This document shows positions 41,900 to 50,662 of a stretch of DNA of 64,000 bases, piece after piece. Source of the DNA: Bacteroidota bacterium (GTDB taxonomy: Bacteria; Bacteroidota; Bacteroidia; UKL13-3). Numbering within the stretch: position 1 is the first letter of the stretch; the number at the start of each line of letters is the position of its first letter. The notes below the pieces were generated by a model. It made no database searches, had not been told where the DNA came from, and saw only the letters and a program-made list of their open reading frames with translations. Location of the stretch: the NCBI GenBank assembly GCA_030680835.1, contig JAUXUD010000027.1, positions 62,001-126,000 of the forward strand, given 5' to 3'. The position numbers were made by a program, and so were the translations under genes.

Positions 41900-42766
41900 T
41901 TAAATCTCTTCCACATCGTTCTTTTTTAACCAACCCACACTGCCATTTGCAATGCTTATTTTTATCCAGTTTTCGTAAGTATCCAGCACATTTAATTTGG
42001 TACCCTCATGTAAAAGGAATAAATCTGTGCTGGTTTCGCCCGGTGCGCTTTTTACATATGCGCTCACTGAAATTACAATTCCGCTTTTGCTTAAGTGGGT
42101 CAATTTGTAATTCTGTTGTCCCAAAAATCCGGTACCCAAAGAAAGTAAAAAAAAGATCAGTGCCAGTATAAATCCGACTTTCCTTAAAATAATCCTGTTG
42201 GAAAGTATATATAAAGCTGCAGATAAAAACAGAAGCCATACACAGGCGCTTATTATTATTGCCCATGTATCTGTTGCAAATAATGCATACAAATCATAAA
42301 GCCAGCGCTTGTAAAATATTTGGGGAACCACATCAATTTTATCAATTAACTTTAATTGAGTGACTTTTAAATTAAAAAGAATATCCTCATCATCCGGTTT
42401 GTATTTTAGTGCTCTTTCATAGTTTAAAACAGCCCTGGCATTGTTATCTGTTTTATAGTAACAGTTGCCCAGGTTATAATAAATTTCGGGTAATGTATAT
42501 TGCTGTTTGATCAATTGCTCATATTGCAGGGCAGCATTGGTATAATCTTTGGCCATGTATAATTCATTTGCTTTTTTAAAAACAGATGCAGGCTCAATGG
42601 TAAATCCATTTAAGTTTGAAAAAAGAATGAATAAAACAATATAAAAAAATCGCTTCAAAGAATCTTTTGACCCTTCATCATGCTCAGAACAGAATGTGTT
42701 CAGGATAACACGTGTGTTTATGTAAAACTGTAAAGTGCCGGAATTCCAATTCAAAATATTTTTCAT
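41900..42766 (-). CDS. batE: BatE-like TPR protein with SH3-like C-terminus
   Basis: Last gene of the Bat (aerotolerance) operon. The protein has a hydrophobic segment (RFFYIVLFILFSNLNGF), three or so tetratricopeptide repeats (ASVFKKANELYMAKDYTNAA, LPEIYYNLGNCYYKTDN, ARAVLNYERALKYKPDDED), two membrane helices (WAIIISACVWLLFLSAALYI, FILALIFFLLSLGTGF) and an SH3-like tail. The start is uncertain. The ATG at 42766 overlaps batD by four bases, but residues ~20-36 (VILNTFCSEHDEGSKDS) are translated from a dispersed repeat. A TTG at 42658 begins a perfect signal peptide (M/LKRFFYIVLFILF) and may be the functional start after repeat insertion. Confidence 0.8.
   Translation of the reverse strand: MKNILNWNSGTLQFYINTRVILNTFCSEHDEGSKDSLKRFFYIVLFILFSNLNGFTIEPASVFKKANELYMAKDYTNAALQYEQLIKQQYTLPEIYYNLGNCYYKTDNNARAVLNYERALKYKPDDEDILFNLKVTQLKLIDKIDVVPQIFYKRWLYDLYALFATDTWAIIISACVWLLFLSAALYILSNRIILRKVGFILALIFFLLSLGTGFLGQQNYKLTHLSKSGIVISVSAYVKSAPGETSTDLFLLHEGTKLNVLDTYENWIKISIANGSVGWLKKNDVEEI
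42661..42710. repeat. Dispersed repeat within the batE 5' region
   Basis: Minus strand: TTATCCTGAACACATTCTGT then TCTGAGCATGATGAAGG then GTCAAAAGATT. The ATCCTGAAC...GAAGG(A)TC pattern resembles a Bacteroidota dispersed repeat I recall; a single copy occurs here. It is translated as part of the BatE N-terminus. Confidence 0.5.
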
Positions 42767-44595
42767 TTTATTTCCTCCTCCAGTTTACTGATAATTGCAA
42801 TCCCTTTTCTATAGATCTCTTCATTTGATTCGGCCATGCCTCTTGCAAACCGTGCCATTTCACAGGTGTCTAAAGTTTGTATAAACTGCTGAACCGAATC
42901 TTCTGAAACATGTTTTTGGTTCAAAATACTTGAAACATTTTCTTTTGATAATTGCGAAACGGGAATTTGTAAACGGTCGCTGATAAAACCCCATAAGGCT
43001 CTGAACATCTCGTCTAAAAATGCTTCGGATTTTTTATCTGCCAGAAACTTTTTGGCTGCACTCAAACGTCTCATGGCAACTTTATTGGCTCTTCTGCTTT
43101 TTAACAGATTTACATTACTGTTCATTTTTAAATAACGCATCCTCAGAATAAGCGTCACCAAAAATAGTATTGCCGGTATGATCAGGTAGAGATAGAACTT
43201 ATTTGATCGGTAAAACAAGCCTTCGCTTATTTCAAAATCGGGAATATTTGTTTTGATAAAACGGATATCTTTTCCCAGATATTCAATTTCGTTTTTTGAA
43301 ACACCCGTAACCGCTGTGCTAAGCGTTTCGTCCCCTTTGGCTATTTTTAAAATAAAATCTGAACCTTTTATGGTTTCATATTTGTTTTTATCAATATCAA
43401 AAAAGCTAAAGTCGTTTACACTTACTTTGTAATCACCTGCATTTTTAGGAATCACCAGGTATTCAAATGTTTTACTGCCACTCATTCCATCGGTTGTGGC
43501 AGTAGCATTGGAGACTTCCTTTGGGTCATAGGTTTCAAAATCCGGAGGGAATTCCACATGCGGGGGATCCAGTAATTTAATGTTTCCTTTCCCGCTGATT
43601 TTTATTTTCAGGTTCAGGGCATCATGTGCTTTGGCTTCCTTGCGGTCGAAGGTGGCGTTTAAGGTAAACCTGCCCACCGAACCTTTAAACGAGTCCGGAC
43701 TTCCCTTGGGCAATTCTTTTACGTTTATTTTTACAGGCATACTTTTTATTTTTACCTGTACATCCTGAACCGAGTTGTTAAAGAACGGATCATTAAAGAA
43801 AAAATCGAAAGGATTGTTGCTTTGCTGTTGCCTTTTTACCTGAACCCGGGCAACTACCTCTCCTTCCATGGCATCTAATGTTAAAGTCCCGCTTCGCTGT
43901 GGAAACAAAACCATTTGTTTAATAATTGCTGATTTGTATTGCACCCCCTCCAGGTTTTCAGTAACAAACTGAAGTTGCTGGTTTGTATTTATATCCTGAG
44001 AATAAAATCCTTCAAGGGAAGGCATTTTTTTGAGTCCGTAATTTACGAGTGATACCTTTGTATATATTTTATAAGTTACGATAATAGCTTCTCCACGATA
44101 TACATTTGCCTTATCCACACTTGCCTTTATGAAAACACTTTTGTCGCCCAGGCCACCTGCATCATTCGATTGAGGCTTTTGCTGCGTTCCCTGTCCTCCT
44201 GAATGTGGTTGTGACCCTTTTACAACGGTAATTGTAAGTTCATTGGATTGAACCCGCTTCCCTTCCACTTCAATAGAGGCAGCACCTATTTTATACGTTC
44301 CCTCTTTCAGGGCTTGAATTACATAAGTAAATGAAATAGACTGAGACATGTTTCCATTTATTATCTGCATATTGGAAGATTGACTCGGTCCCATCAACAC
44401 ATTAAATCCCGCAAATGTGGGTGCCTGAAAACGTGCACCATTTCCCTGTAACTCAAAAGTAATCTGAATCTGCTCCCCTGCTGCCACCGTTGTACTTGAA
44501 GCCGTAGCCACAAAGCGCGGCGTAGCCGCTTCAATGGGTACAAATACTAATATGCAGATAAGGGTCAGAAAATATTTTATCGTTTTTAAATTCAT
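42763..44595 (-). CDS. batD: BatD, oxygen-tolerance membrane protein
   Basis: A 610-residue exported protein: N-terminal signal peptide (LICILVFVPIEA), large extracytoplasmic beta-sandwich region with several Ig-like copies (~25-460), one membrane helix near 465-485 (LYLIIPAILFLVTLIL) and a helical cytoplasmic tail. It includes the typical RSGTLTLDAMEGEV and AKAHDALNLKIKISGKGNIKLL stretches of BatD. It is proposed to work with the vWA proteins BatA/B in envelope stress or aerotolerance. Its stop overlaps the start of batE and its ATG follows batC by 8 bases, so it is co-transcribed. Confidence 0.9.
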   Translation of the reverse strand: MNLKTIKYFLTLICILVFVPIEAATPRFVATASSTTVAAGEQIQITFELQGNGARFQAPTFAGFNVLMGPSQSSNMQIINGNMSQSISFTYVIQALKEGTYKIGAASIEVEGKRVQSNELTITVVKGSQPHSGGQGTQQKPQSNDAGGLGDKSVFIKASVDKANVYRGEAIIVTYKIYTKVSLVNYGLKKMPSLEGFYSQDINTNQQLQFVTENLEGVQYKSAIIKQMVLFPQRSGTLTLDAMEGEVVARVQVKRQQQSNNPFDFFFNDPFFNNSVQDVQVKIKSMPVKINVKELPKGSPDSFKGSVGRFTLNATFDRKEAKAHDALNLKIKISGKGNIKLLDPPHVEFPPDFETYDPKEVSNATATTDGMSGSKTFEYLVIPKNAGDYKVSVNDFSFFDIDKNKYETIKGSDFILKIAKGDETLSTAVTGVSKNEIEYLGKDIRFIKTNIPDFEISEGLFYRSNKFYLYLIIPAILFLVTLILRMRYLKMNSNVNLLKSRRANKVAMRRLSAAKKFLADKKSEAFLDEMFRALWGFISDRLQIPVSQLSKENVSSILNQKHVSEDSVQQFIQTLDTCEMARFARGMAESNEEIYRKGIAIISKLEEEIK

Positions 44596-44603
44596 TTTTA
44601 TAG

Positions 44604-45299
44604 TTACCAGTTTTTTTCAATATTCATTCTTCCCGATTCTGCTTTTATCTTTTTTTTCTGCAAATCCTTTTCATCGTTATTTAAGGCTTTCAATATTTTT
44701 TCTGCATCTTCCTTTGATATTTTCTGAGGTTTGGGTTGTGCTTGTTTTCCCTTTTCTTTTTTATCATCACCGGGTTTCTGCTGTGAATCTTTTTTCTGAT
44801 CCTTGTCTTGATCCTGCTTCTGATCTTTGTTTTTTTGCTGCTGTTGTTGTTGCTGCTTTTCCTTTTGCAGTTTTGCCTGTGCATACGCCAGGTTATAGCG
44901 TGTATCTTCGTCTTTTGGATTTAATTTTAAAGCATTTTTATAGGCAGCAATACTTTCTTCATATTTTTTTTGCTGTAAAAAAGTATTTCCGAGATTATGA
45001 TAGGCACTTGCTTTTTCTGCTTTGTTTAAATTTTTATTTGATGCAATCCCCGTAAATTGTTTTACCGCATCTTCATATTTTTCCTGTTTGTAATAGGCAT
45101 TGCCCAGGTTAAATTCTGCATATTTTGATTCCTTGTTTTTTAACAATGCCTTTTTATAACTCACTTCGGCATCACTGTATTTTTTCTCTTTATATTGATT
45201 GTTCCCTGCCCTAACAATTTTTCTTTCCCCTTGTGCACTTGAATGAACAGCTGCAATTATAAAAATAAACAGAGCAATATGTCTTTTTAGTCTTTTCAT
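44604..45299 (-). CDS. batC: BatC-like TPR protein with low-complexity tail
   Basis: A 231-residue exported protein: signal peptide (MKRLKRHIALFIFIIAAVHS), three tetratricopeptide repeats (~35-140; YAEFNLGNAYYKQEKYEDAV, ASAYHNLGNTFLQQKKYEES), then a Gln/Lys/Asp-rich low-complexity linker (about eight Gln in a row and several KDQK units) and a short helical end. It is expected to be a periplasmic scaffold for the Bat complex. Its ATG overlaps the stop of batB by four bases. Confidence 0.88.
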   Translation of the reverse strand: MKRLKRHIALFIFIIAAVHSSAQGERKIVRAGNNQYKEKKYSDAEVSYKKALLKNKESKYAEFNLGNAYYKQEKYEDAVKQFTGIASNKNLNKAEKASAYHNLGNTFLQQKKYEESIAAYKNALKLNPKDEDTRYNLAYAQAKLQKEKQQQQQQQKNKDQKQDQDKDQKKDSQQKPGDDKKEKGKQAQPKPQKISKEDAEKILKALNNDEKDLQKKKIKAESGRMNIEKNW

Positions 45300-46336
45300 T
45301 TCCCGGCCATAATTTGGTTCAACCTTTCAATCCATTTACTCTTGCGGTTGCTGATGATAAATTCGAAAAGCAATAATAATAAACCCGCTCCTATAAAATA
45401 CTGAAAACGATCTTCGTAATCGGTAAATTGCTTTGCCTCAAATGTCTTTTTATCCATTTTGGAAATCTCTTTCATTACCGTTTCCAAACCGTCTTCGGCA
45501 TTTGAGGCACGCACAAAAATTCCTTTCCCTTCCACAGCTATTTTTTCCAGAGATAACTGATCGAGTTTTGTTATTACCGTAGTCCCGTTATTGTCTTTTA
45601 AAAAATCACTGTTGCCGTTATTGCTTACCGGAATGGGTGCTCCTTCGGGTGAGCCCATTCCAATGGTATGAATCACTACGCCTTCCTTTGCTGCTTTTTT
45701 TGCCGACTCCATTGCATCGTCTTCATGGTTTTCGCCATCGGTAATGATGATGAGCGCTTTGTGTTTATTATCCTTTCCGACAAACGAGCTTAATGATAAA
45801 TCAATGGCAGCACCTATTGCTGTACCTTGTGTTGGAATCAGGCTGGTATTAATGGTTGAAAGAAAAAGTTTGGCAGCACTGAAATCGGTTGTAATGGGAA
45901 GCTGAACATAGGCCTTGCCGGCAAATACAATCAGTCCAATCCGGTCGTTTTCCAGTTTGTCTATAAAACGTGAAATGGATTGTTTGGCCCGTTCCAAACG
46001 GTTCGGTCTGATATCCTCTGCCTTCATCGAATTGGAAACATCCAGAGCAATGATCACATCGATTCCTTCGCGCTTGATTTCTTCCAGTTTGGTGCCTATT
46101 TGCGGACTGGCCAATCCAATAACAATGAAACCAAAAGCAAGACAATAGAGGATAAGTTTTAAAACCGGTTTCCCGTTTGAAGTTTGAGGGGAAAGCTTGT
46201 CAAGTAAAGTTGGATCCCCAAGTTTTTTCCAGGCTTTTCTTTGCCGGTAGCGCATCACAAAAAAAATCAGCATGATGAGCGGAATAAAAGCCAGTGCATT
46301 TAAATATTCTATATGTGCAAATCTAAACAGACTCAT
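45296..46336 (-). CDS. batB: BatB vWA-domain protein
   Basis: A 346-residue membrane-anchored vWA protein. Two N-terminal helices flank residue 10-60 (ALAFIPLIMLIFFVMRY), a vWA domain follows with the MIDAS motif ALDVSNSMKAEDIRPNR, TQGTAIGAAIDLSLSS and IIITDGENHEDDA, and a C-terminal helix (FIGAGLLLLLFEFII) ends it. It is paired with batA (46333-47337), whose stop it overlaps by four bases. It is thought to bind metal and partner proteins in the periplasm. Confidence 0.92.
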   Translation of the reverse strand: MSLFRFAHIEYLNALAFIPLIMLIFFVMRYRQRKAWKKLGDPTLLDKLSPQTSNGKPVLKLILYCLAFGFIVIGLASPQIGTKLEEIKREGIDVIIALDVSNSMKAEDIRPNRLERAKQSISRFIDKLENDRIGLIVFAGKAYVQLPITTDFSAAKLFLSTINTSLIPTQGTAIGAAIDLSLSSFVGKDNKHKALIIITDGENHEDDAMESAKKAAKEGVVIHTIGMGSPEGAPIPVSNNGNSDFLKDNNGTTVITKLDQLSLEKIAVEGKGIFVRASNAEDGLETVMKEISKMDKKTFEAKQFTDYEDRFQYFIGAGLLLLLFEFIISNRKSKWIERLNQIMAGK

Positions 46337-47337
46337 GGTAATTTTTTTAGTAAAGTAAATTGCAATAGCCGTTCCACTGCAAGTAATATAAGTGCAAGCA
46401 GAACCAAAGGATGAAACTCTTCCGACTTATGCCTGAATGTGGTTACTTCAATTCTTGTTTTTTCAAGCTTGTCAATTTCGGCATAAATACTTTTTAGCTG
46501 GGCAGTATGTGTGGCTCTGAAATATTTCCCGCCGGTTTCTGCAGAAATTCCTTTTAGAGTTGTTTCATCAATATCAACAGGTACATTCTGGTATTGAATT
46601 CCAAATGGTGTTGGGAATGGATAGGGAGCCATACCCCGGGTTCCCACTCCAATGGTATATACCCGCACATTAAATGTTTTGGCAATATCCCCGGCAGTTT
46701 GTGGAGATATTTCTCCCACATTATTTACCCCATCGGTTAATAAAATAATCACCTTGCTTTTTGCCTTGCTTTCTTTAATGCGACTCACAGCAGTAGCCAA
46801 ACCTTCACCTATTGCTGTTCCATCTGCAAGCAATCCGCTCTCCAAACCTGCAAACAAATTTTTAAGAACCGCATGGTCTGAAGTAATCGGACATTGCGTA
46901 AAGCTTTCGCCCGCAAAAATCACCAGTCCGATGCGATCATCCGGACGGCTGTCTATAAAATCAAGCGCAACTTTTTTTGCAGCTTCTATCCGGTTTGGCC
47001 TCAGATCTTCGGCAAGCATGGAGGTAGAAATATCAATTGCCATGACGATATCTACCCCTTCGGTATTTACATTTTGTCCGCCTGAACTCGATTGGGGTCT
47101 GGCCAATGCTGTTATAATGGCCAGTAACGCCAGTAACCATAAAATAAAAGGAAGATGCCTGAAACGCTGACGCAGGCTTGGCTTATATCCTTTAAAATTT
47201 TCAAATGAAGAAAATGTTAGTTTGTTCTGCCTCAGTCGTATCAATAAAATATATACAACGATTAATGCCGGTATCAATAATAATAACCAGAAAAATCCTT
47301 TATTGGCAAATTGTATATGATCAAATAGGTGCATCAC
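46333..47337 (-). CDS. batA: BatA vWA-domain protein
   Basis: A 334-residue membrane-anchored vWA protein: N-terminal helix (FFWLLLLIPALIVVYILLI), a second hydrophobic helix near 60-80, a vWA domain with MIDAS MAIDISTSMLAEDLRPNRIE, ADGTAIGEGLATAVSRI and IILLTDGVNNVGEIS, and a final helix (LVLLALILLAVERLLQF). Paralogue of BatB encoded next. Overlaps the upstream gene by four bases (47334-47337). Confidence 0.93.
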   Translation of the reverse strand: MMHLFDHIQFANKGFFWLLLLIPALIVVYILLIRLRQNKLTFSSFENFKGYKPSLRQRFRHLPFILWLLALLAIITALARPQSSSGGQNVNTEGVDIVMAIDISTSMLAEDLRPNRIEAAKKVALDFIDSRPDDRIGLVIFAGESFTQCPITSDHAVLKNLFAGLESGLLADGTAIGEGLATAVSRIKESKAKSKVIILLTDGVNNVGEISPQTAGDIAKTFNVRVYTIGVGTRGMAPYPFPTPFGIQYQNVPVDIDETTLKGISAETGGKYFRATHTAQLKSIYAEIDKLEKTRIEVTTFRHKSEEFHPLVLLALILLAVERLLQFTLLKKLP

Positions 47338-48311
47338 TTTTTATCTTCTCCCTTCTCAATGGTCTCAAAGTCGCTGATTGTGGCCGGTTTGGTTAGGGCT
47401 ATAAATTGATATGCGTATTCCATCACCATTTCATTTTCTGAACCCAATGGAATGGCCTTTGCAAATTTCACCATATCGGCCAATTGCAGCATATATTTTA
47501 ATTTTTCATGTGCCTCTGCAGTAATCAGATTTCGCTTTAAATGTTTTAGGGTTTCATCTGTTGTGAGTTCCAGAGCCGGTATTGAAAAACGATTTTCAAT
47601 ATACATGCGGATGGTATCGGAAACTTCACTTTGATACTGTTTGTAATGTCCATCCTGCCATAATTTTTGGGCCTCAGTTTTATGCAGGGCTTCCAGGGCA
47701 ATTTCATGCGCCGGACGAGGAGGTGGCAGAACAACAACGGGTAGTTTTTGCCTGTTTTTCTTTTTGATATACCATAGGATAATCAAAATAATTGCCAAAG
47801 CAATCAGGCCCATGATTAAATAAGGTAAAAACTCCTCTAAAGTATAAGGGACATCAAGCGGTGCTTTAATATCTTTTATCACCTTGTTGGTATCTACCGC
47901 TATGGTTTGAACCTGCAAATACAAGGTGCTTGTTGCAATGCTGTCAATTGTTTTTGAAGTGGCTAACTGATAGTAAAAATAAAAAGGCTGGAGCATATAA
48001 TTTCCCGGATCAAACGCTGTTATTGTAAGTGATTGTTTATAGGTAGTTGATTTACCATCTTCCGACTTCAGGGTATCCAGTTTGGTACGATCAACAATTT
48101 CTATTTTACCAATGGAATCGCCAAATTGCGGAAAAGCTACTTTCGCATCTGAAGGAAACAGTACCTCCACATTTAAATGCAATTGATCTCCGATTTTAAT
48201 AGCCGTGGTATCAAAGGATGCGTCTACCTGAATCTGAATCCGTTGTGCATATAAGTGCGAAGTGTGAATAGAAAACAGGAATGCAATCAATATAAAATTT
48301 AAAATTTTCAT
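47334..48311 (-). CDS. Bat-operon membrane protein of unknown function (DUF4381/BatD-like)
   Basis: A 325-residue exported protein: signal peptide MKILNFILIAFLFSIHTSHL-YAQ, an Ig-like extracytoplasmic domain (~22-160), one membrane helix (FLPYLIMGLIALAIILIILWYI) and a helical C-terminal domain (ALEALHKTEAQKLWQDGHYKQ, DTIRMYIENRFSIPALELT). Such a gene regularly lies between the DUF58 gene and batA in Bacteroidota. It overlaps the DUF58 gene's stop by one base (TAATG), so it is co-translated. Confidence 0.82.
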   Translation of the reverse strand: MKILNFILIAFLFSIHTSHLYAQRIQIQVDASFDTTAIKIGDQLHLNVEVLFPSDAKVAFPQFGDSIGKIEIVDRTKLDTLKSEDGKSTTYKQSLTITAFDPGNYMLQPFYFYYQLATSKTIDSIATSTLYLQVQTIAVDTNKVIKDIKAPLDVPYTLEEFLPYLIMGLIALAIILIILWYIKKKNRQKLPVVVLPPPRPAHEIALEALHKTEAQKLWQDGHYKQYQSEVSDTIRMYIENRFSIPALELTTDETLKHLKRNLITAEAHEKLKYMLQLADMVKFAKAIPLGSENEMVMEYAYQFIALTKPATISDFETIEKGEDKK

Positions 48312-49186
48312 TATGCCTTTCTTCCCCTCTTTTTAAACAGTCTCATTAACTGATGTACGTAATTTTCATCTGTACGCAATTTAATCCAGTCTATTCCGCT
48401 TTTGGCAAATGCATCATTCAGAAATTTTTCTTTTTGAATGGCCATTTTTCTAAAGTTGTTTCTGGTTTCAGGGTCATTCGTATCTATCTCCAGGGTTTCG
48501 CCCGACTCTGCATTTTCAATTCGAATAAGCCCGGCATTGGGTAATTCATTTTCACGCGGATCGTATATTTGAAGTGCAACCACATCATGTTTTTTATTGG
48601 TGTATTTCAATGCCTCTTCAAAGTGTGTATCCATAAAATCAGAAATCACAAAAACGATACTTTTCTTTTTAATTACATTGGAAACATAACGCAAGGCTTC
48701 GCTGATGGCTGTTTTTTTATTGGCCGGTTTAAATTCTATCAGCTCACGAATGATACGCAGAATATGTGTTTTGCCTTTTTTAGGGGGAATAAATTTTTCG
48801 ATTTTATCACTAAAAAAGATAATGCCGATTTTATCATTATTCTGAATGGCAGAAAAAGACAATACCGCACATAACTCAGTTATCAGATCTTTTTTAAATT
48901 GAAAGGTAGTTCCAAAATTTCCCGATGCACTCACATCCACCAGCAAAATTACCGTGAGCTCGCGCTCTTCCTCAAAAACCTTTACATAGGGATGATTAAA
49001 GCGTGCGGTTACATTCCAGTCAATGGTACGTATGTCATCACCCGGCATATATTCCCGCACATCACTAAAAGTCATTCCCCTGCCCTTAAAAGCACTGTGG
49101 TACTCCCCCGCAAAAATGTGGCTGGAGAGTCCCCGGGTTTTGATTTCAATTTTCCGAACCTTATTTATGATTTCTCTGGTGATCAT
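48311..49186 (-). CDS. DUF58 vWA-like domain protein
   Basis: A 291-residue soluble protein of the DUF58 family, usually encoded just after moxR. Core motifs: GLSSHIFAGEYHSAFKGRGM and VREYMPGDDIRTIDWNVTAR (signature), then LLVDVSASGNFG, a vWA-like MIDAS, and a C-terminal ISDFMDTHFEEAL. The protein is assumed to be a substrate or cofactor of the MoxR chaperone. Located 102 bp after moxR, with the CCATGCTCTCTGCC repeat (49223-49280) between them. Confidence 0.92.
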   Translation of the reverse strand: MITREIINKVRKIEIKTRGLSSHIFAGEYHSAFKGRGMTFSDVREYMPGDDIRTIDWNVTARFNHPYVKVFEEERELTVILLVDVSASGNFGTTFQFKKDLITELCAVLSFSAIQNNDKIGIIFFSDKIEKFIPPKKGKTHILRIIRELIEFKPANKKTAISEALRYVSNVIKKKSIVFVISDFMDTHFEEALKYTNKKHDVVALQIYDPRENELPNAGLIRIENAESGETLEIDTNDPETRNNFRKMAIQKEKFLNDAFAKSGIDWIKLRTDENYVHQLMRLFKKRGRKA

Positions 49187-49222
49187 TTAGTTTAGTTTGT
49201 TGATTTGCTTTGCAAAACAAAT

Positions 49223-49280
49223 GGCATGGAGCATACCCTATGCTCTCTGCTCCATGCTCTCTGCCCCCTGTCCTCCGCCC
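49223..49280. repeat. CCATGCTCTCTGCC short repeat cluster, copy 2
   Basis: Contains GCATGGAGCA (49224-49233) and its exact complement TGCTCCATGC (49248-49257), plus the direct unit TGCTCTCTGC twice. Fills the moxR-DUF58 gene spacer. Confidence 0.6.
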
Positions 49281-49287
49281 TTTTCCC

Positions 49288-50271
49288 CTACGGTACTTCC
49301 ACTGCATTCAAGATATCGTTGATTATATTTTCACTGCTCACATTTTCAGCTTCCGCTTCGTAGGTAAGTCCGATGCGATGGCGCAATACATCTGCACAAA
49401 CTGCACGTACATCTTCTGGTATCACATAACCCCTTCTCTTGATAAAGGCATAAGCCTTAGCTGCCAATGCCAGGTTAATACTTGCACGCGGAGAGCCTCC
49501 GTAGGAAATAAGCGGAGAAAGTTTGGCCAGTTTATAATCTGCAGGATTGCGCGTGGCAAAAACAATATCAATTATATACTGCTCTATCTTTTCATCCATA
49601 TACACTTCGCGCACCACATTTCGGGCATTAATAATTTCCTGCGGACTTACAACCGGATTCACCTTAGGAAAGGTTTCAGCAATATTCTCGCGGATAATCA
49701 GTTTTTCTTCTTCTTTGCTTGGATAGCCGATTACAATTTTCAGCATAAAGCGATCCACCTGCGCCTCGGGTAAAGGGTAGGTTCCCTCCTGCTCGATTGG
49801 ATTTTGTGTAGCCAAAACCAAAAAAGGTTCTTCCAGCGGATAGGTATTTTCACCTATGGTAATTTGTCGTTCCTGCATAGCTTCCAATAAGGCAGATTGC
49901 ACTTTTGCCGGGGCGCGGTTTATTTCATCCGCCAGTATAAAGTTGGAAAAAATCGGACCTTTGCGCACGATAAATTCTTCCCGTTTCTGATTGTAAATCA
50001 TGGTTCCGATTAAGTCGGCCGGCAACAAATCGGGCGTAAACTGAATGCGGTTAAATTTGGCCTGAACCGTAGCTGCCAGGGATTTAATAGCCAATGTTTT
50101 GGCCAGGCCGGGAACCCCTTCCAGCAAAATATGGCCATTGCTCAACATGCCAATCAACAGCCGCTCCACCATATATTTCTGGCCAATAATTACCTTTCCC
50201 AACTCCATCGAAAGCAAATCCACAAAGGCAGATTCGCGCTGAATTTTTTCATTAATTTCCTTGATATCCAT
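49288..50271 (-). CDS. MoxR-family AAA ATPase
   Basis: A 327-residue AAA+ ATPase of the MoxR group, acting as a chaperone-like activator for vWA proteins. Walker A GVPGLAKT (~residues 53-60), Walker B FILADEINRAPAKVQSALLE, sensor-1 FLVLATQNPIEQEGTYPLPE, and arginine finger region QVDRFMLKIVIGYPS. It is the first gene of the Bat operon (transcribed leftward) and should energise assembly or maturation of the DUF58/BatA/BatB group. The start MDIKEINEKIQRES is the first ATG. Confidence 0.94.
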   Translation of the reverse strand: MDIKEINEKIQRESAFVDLLSMELGKVIIGQKYMVERLLIGMLSNGHILLEGVPGLAKTLAIKSLAATVQAKFNRIQFTPDLLPADLIGTMIYNQKREEFIVRKGPIFSNFILADEINRAPAKVQSALLEAMQERQITIGENTYPLEEPFLVLATQNPIEQEGTYPLPEAQVDRFMLKIVIGYPSKEEEKLIIRENIAETFPKVNPVVSPQEIINARNVVREVYMDEKIEQYIIDIVFATRNPADYKLAKLSPLISYGGSPRASINLALAAKAYAFIKRRGYVIPEDVRAVCADVLRHRIGLTYEAEAENVSSENIINDILNAVEVP

Positions 50272-50662
50272 ATCTTTTTTTAATTCTATTTTTTCTTTGT
50301 AACGCCTGTAAATACTGAATATTACATTTTTTCAAACATAAGGGATTCCATGACTAATTTTGGGCACAATTATATTAAATTTTTAAAAAATCAAAAATAG
50401 TAATGAAATTTTTTAGAATTTTTTAATTATAAAGCTGAAAATGCCTATAAATTAGTAGTGTAACTTTTTTTGAAGTGTTTAATTTTATACTATTTGGCAT
50501 AATTCTATTTGGTATAAAATCGTGATAAGAATATTCATTGTACTTGCAACAACTATCCCATTAAACCAGTAATTTAACTCTCAAAATTTACTAAATTTAA
50601 TCTTCCAGCAATTTAGTTTTTATTATTTACTTTTGTTAATCCACAATCAAACAAATAGCATC
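50272..50662. other. 391-bp AT-rich intergenic region between moxR and the T9SS protein gene
   Basis: Divergent spacer. Apart from the -7-like element at 50628 I see only AT-rich DNA, including a run of A/T patches near 50380-50430; no repeat family member, hairpin with T-tract, or small ORF is convincing. Confidence 0.55.
50628..50635 (+). promoter_or_regulatory. -7-like promoter element before the T9SS protein gene at 50663
   Basis: TACTTTTG matches TAnnTTTG and ends 27 bases before the ATG at 50663; no clear -33. Confidence 0.4.

Noticed and set aside
44534-45055. 173-aa plus-strand ORF opposite batC/batD
   Set aside because: Antisense shadow of low-complexity Lys/Gln codons of batC; no motif.
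46652-47170. 172-aa plus-strand ORF opposite batA
   Set aside because: Antisense shadow of the vWA domain.
49210-49773. 187-aa plus-strand ORF opposite moxR
   Set aside because: Antisense to a conserved ATPase; no motif and runs through the CCATGCTCTCTGCC repeat.
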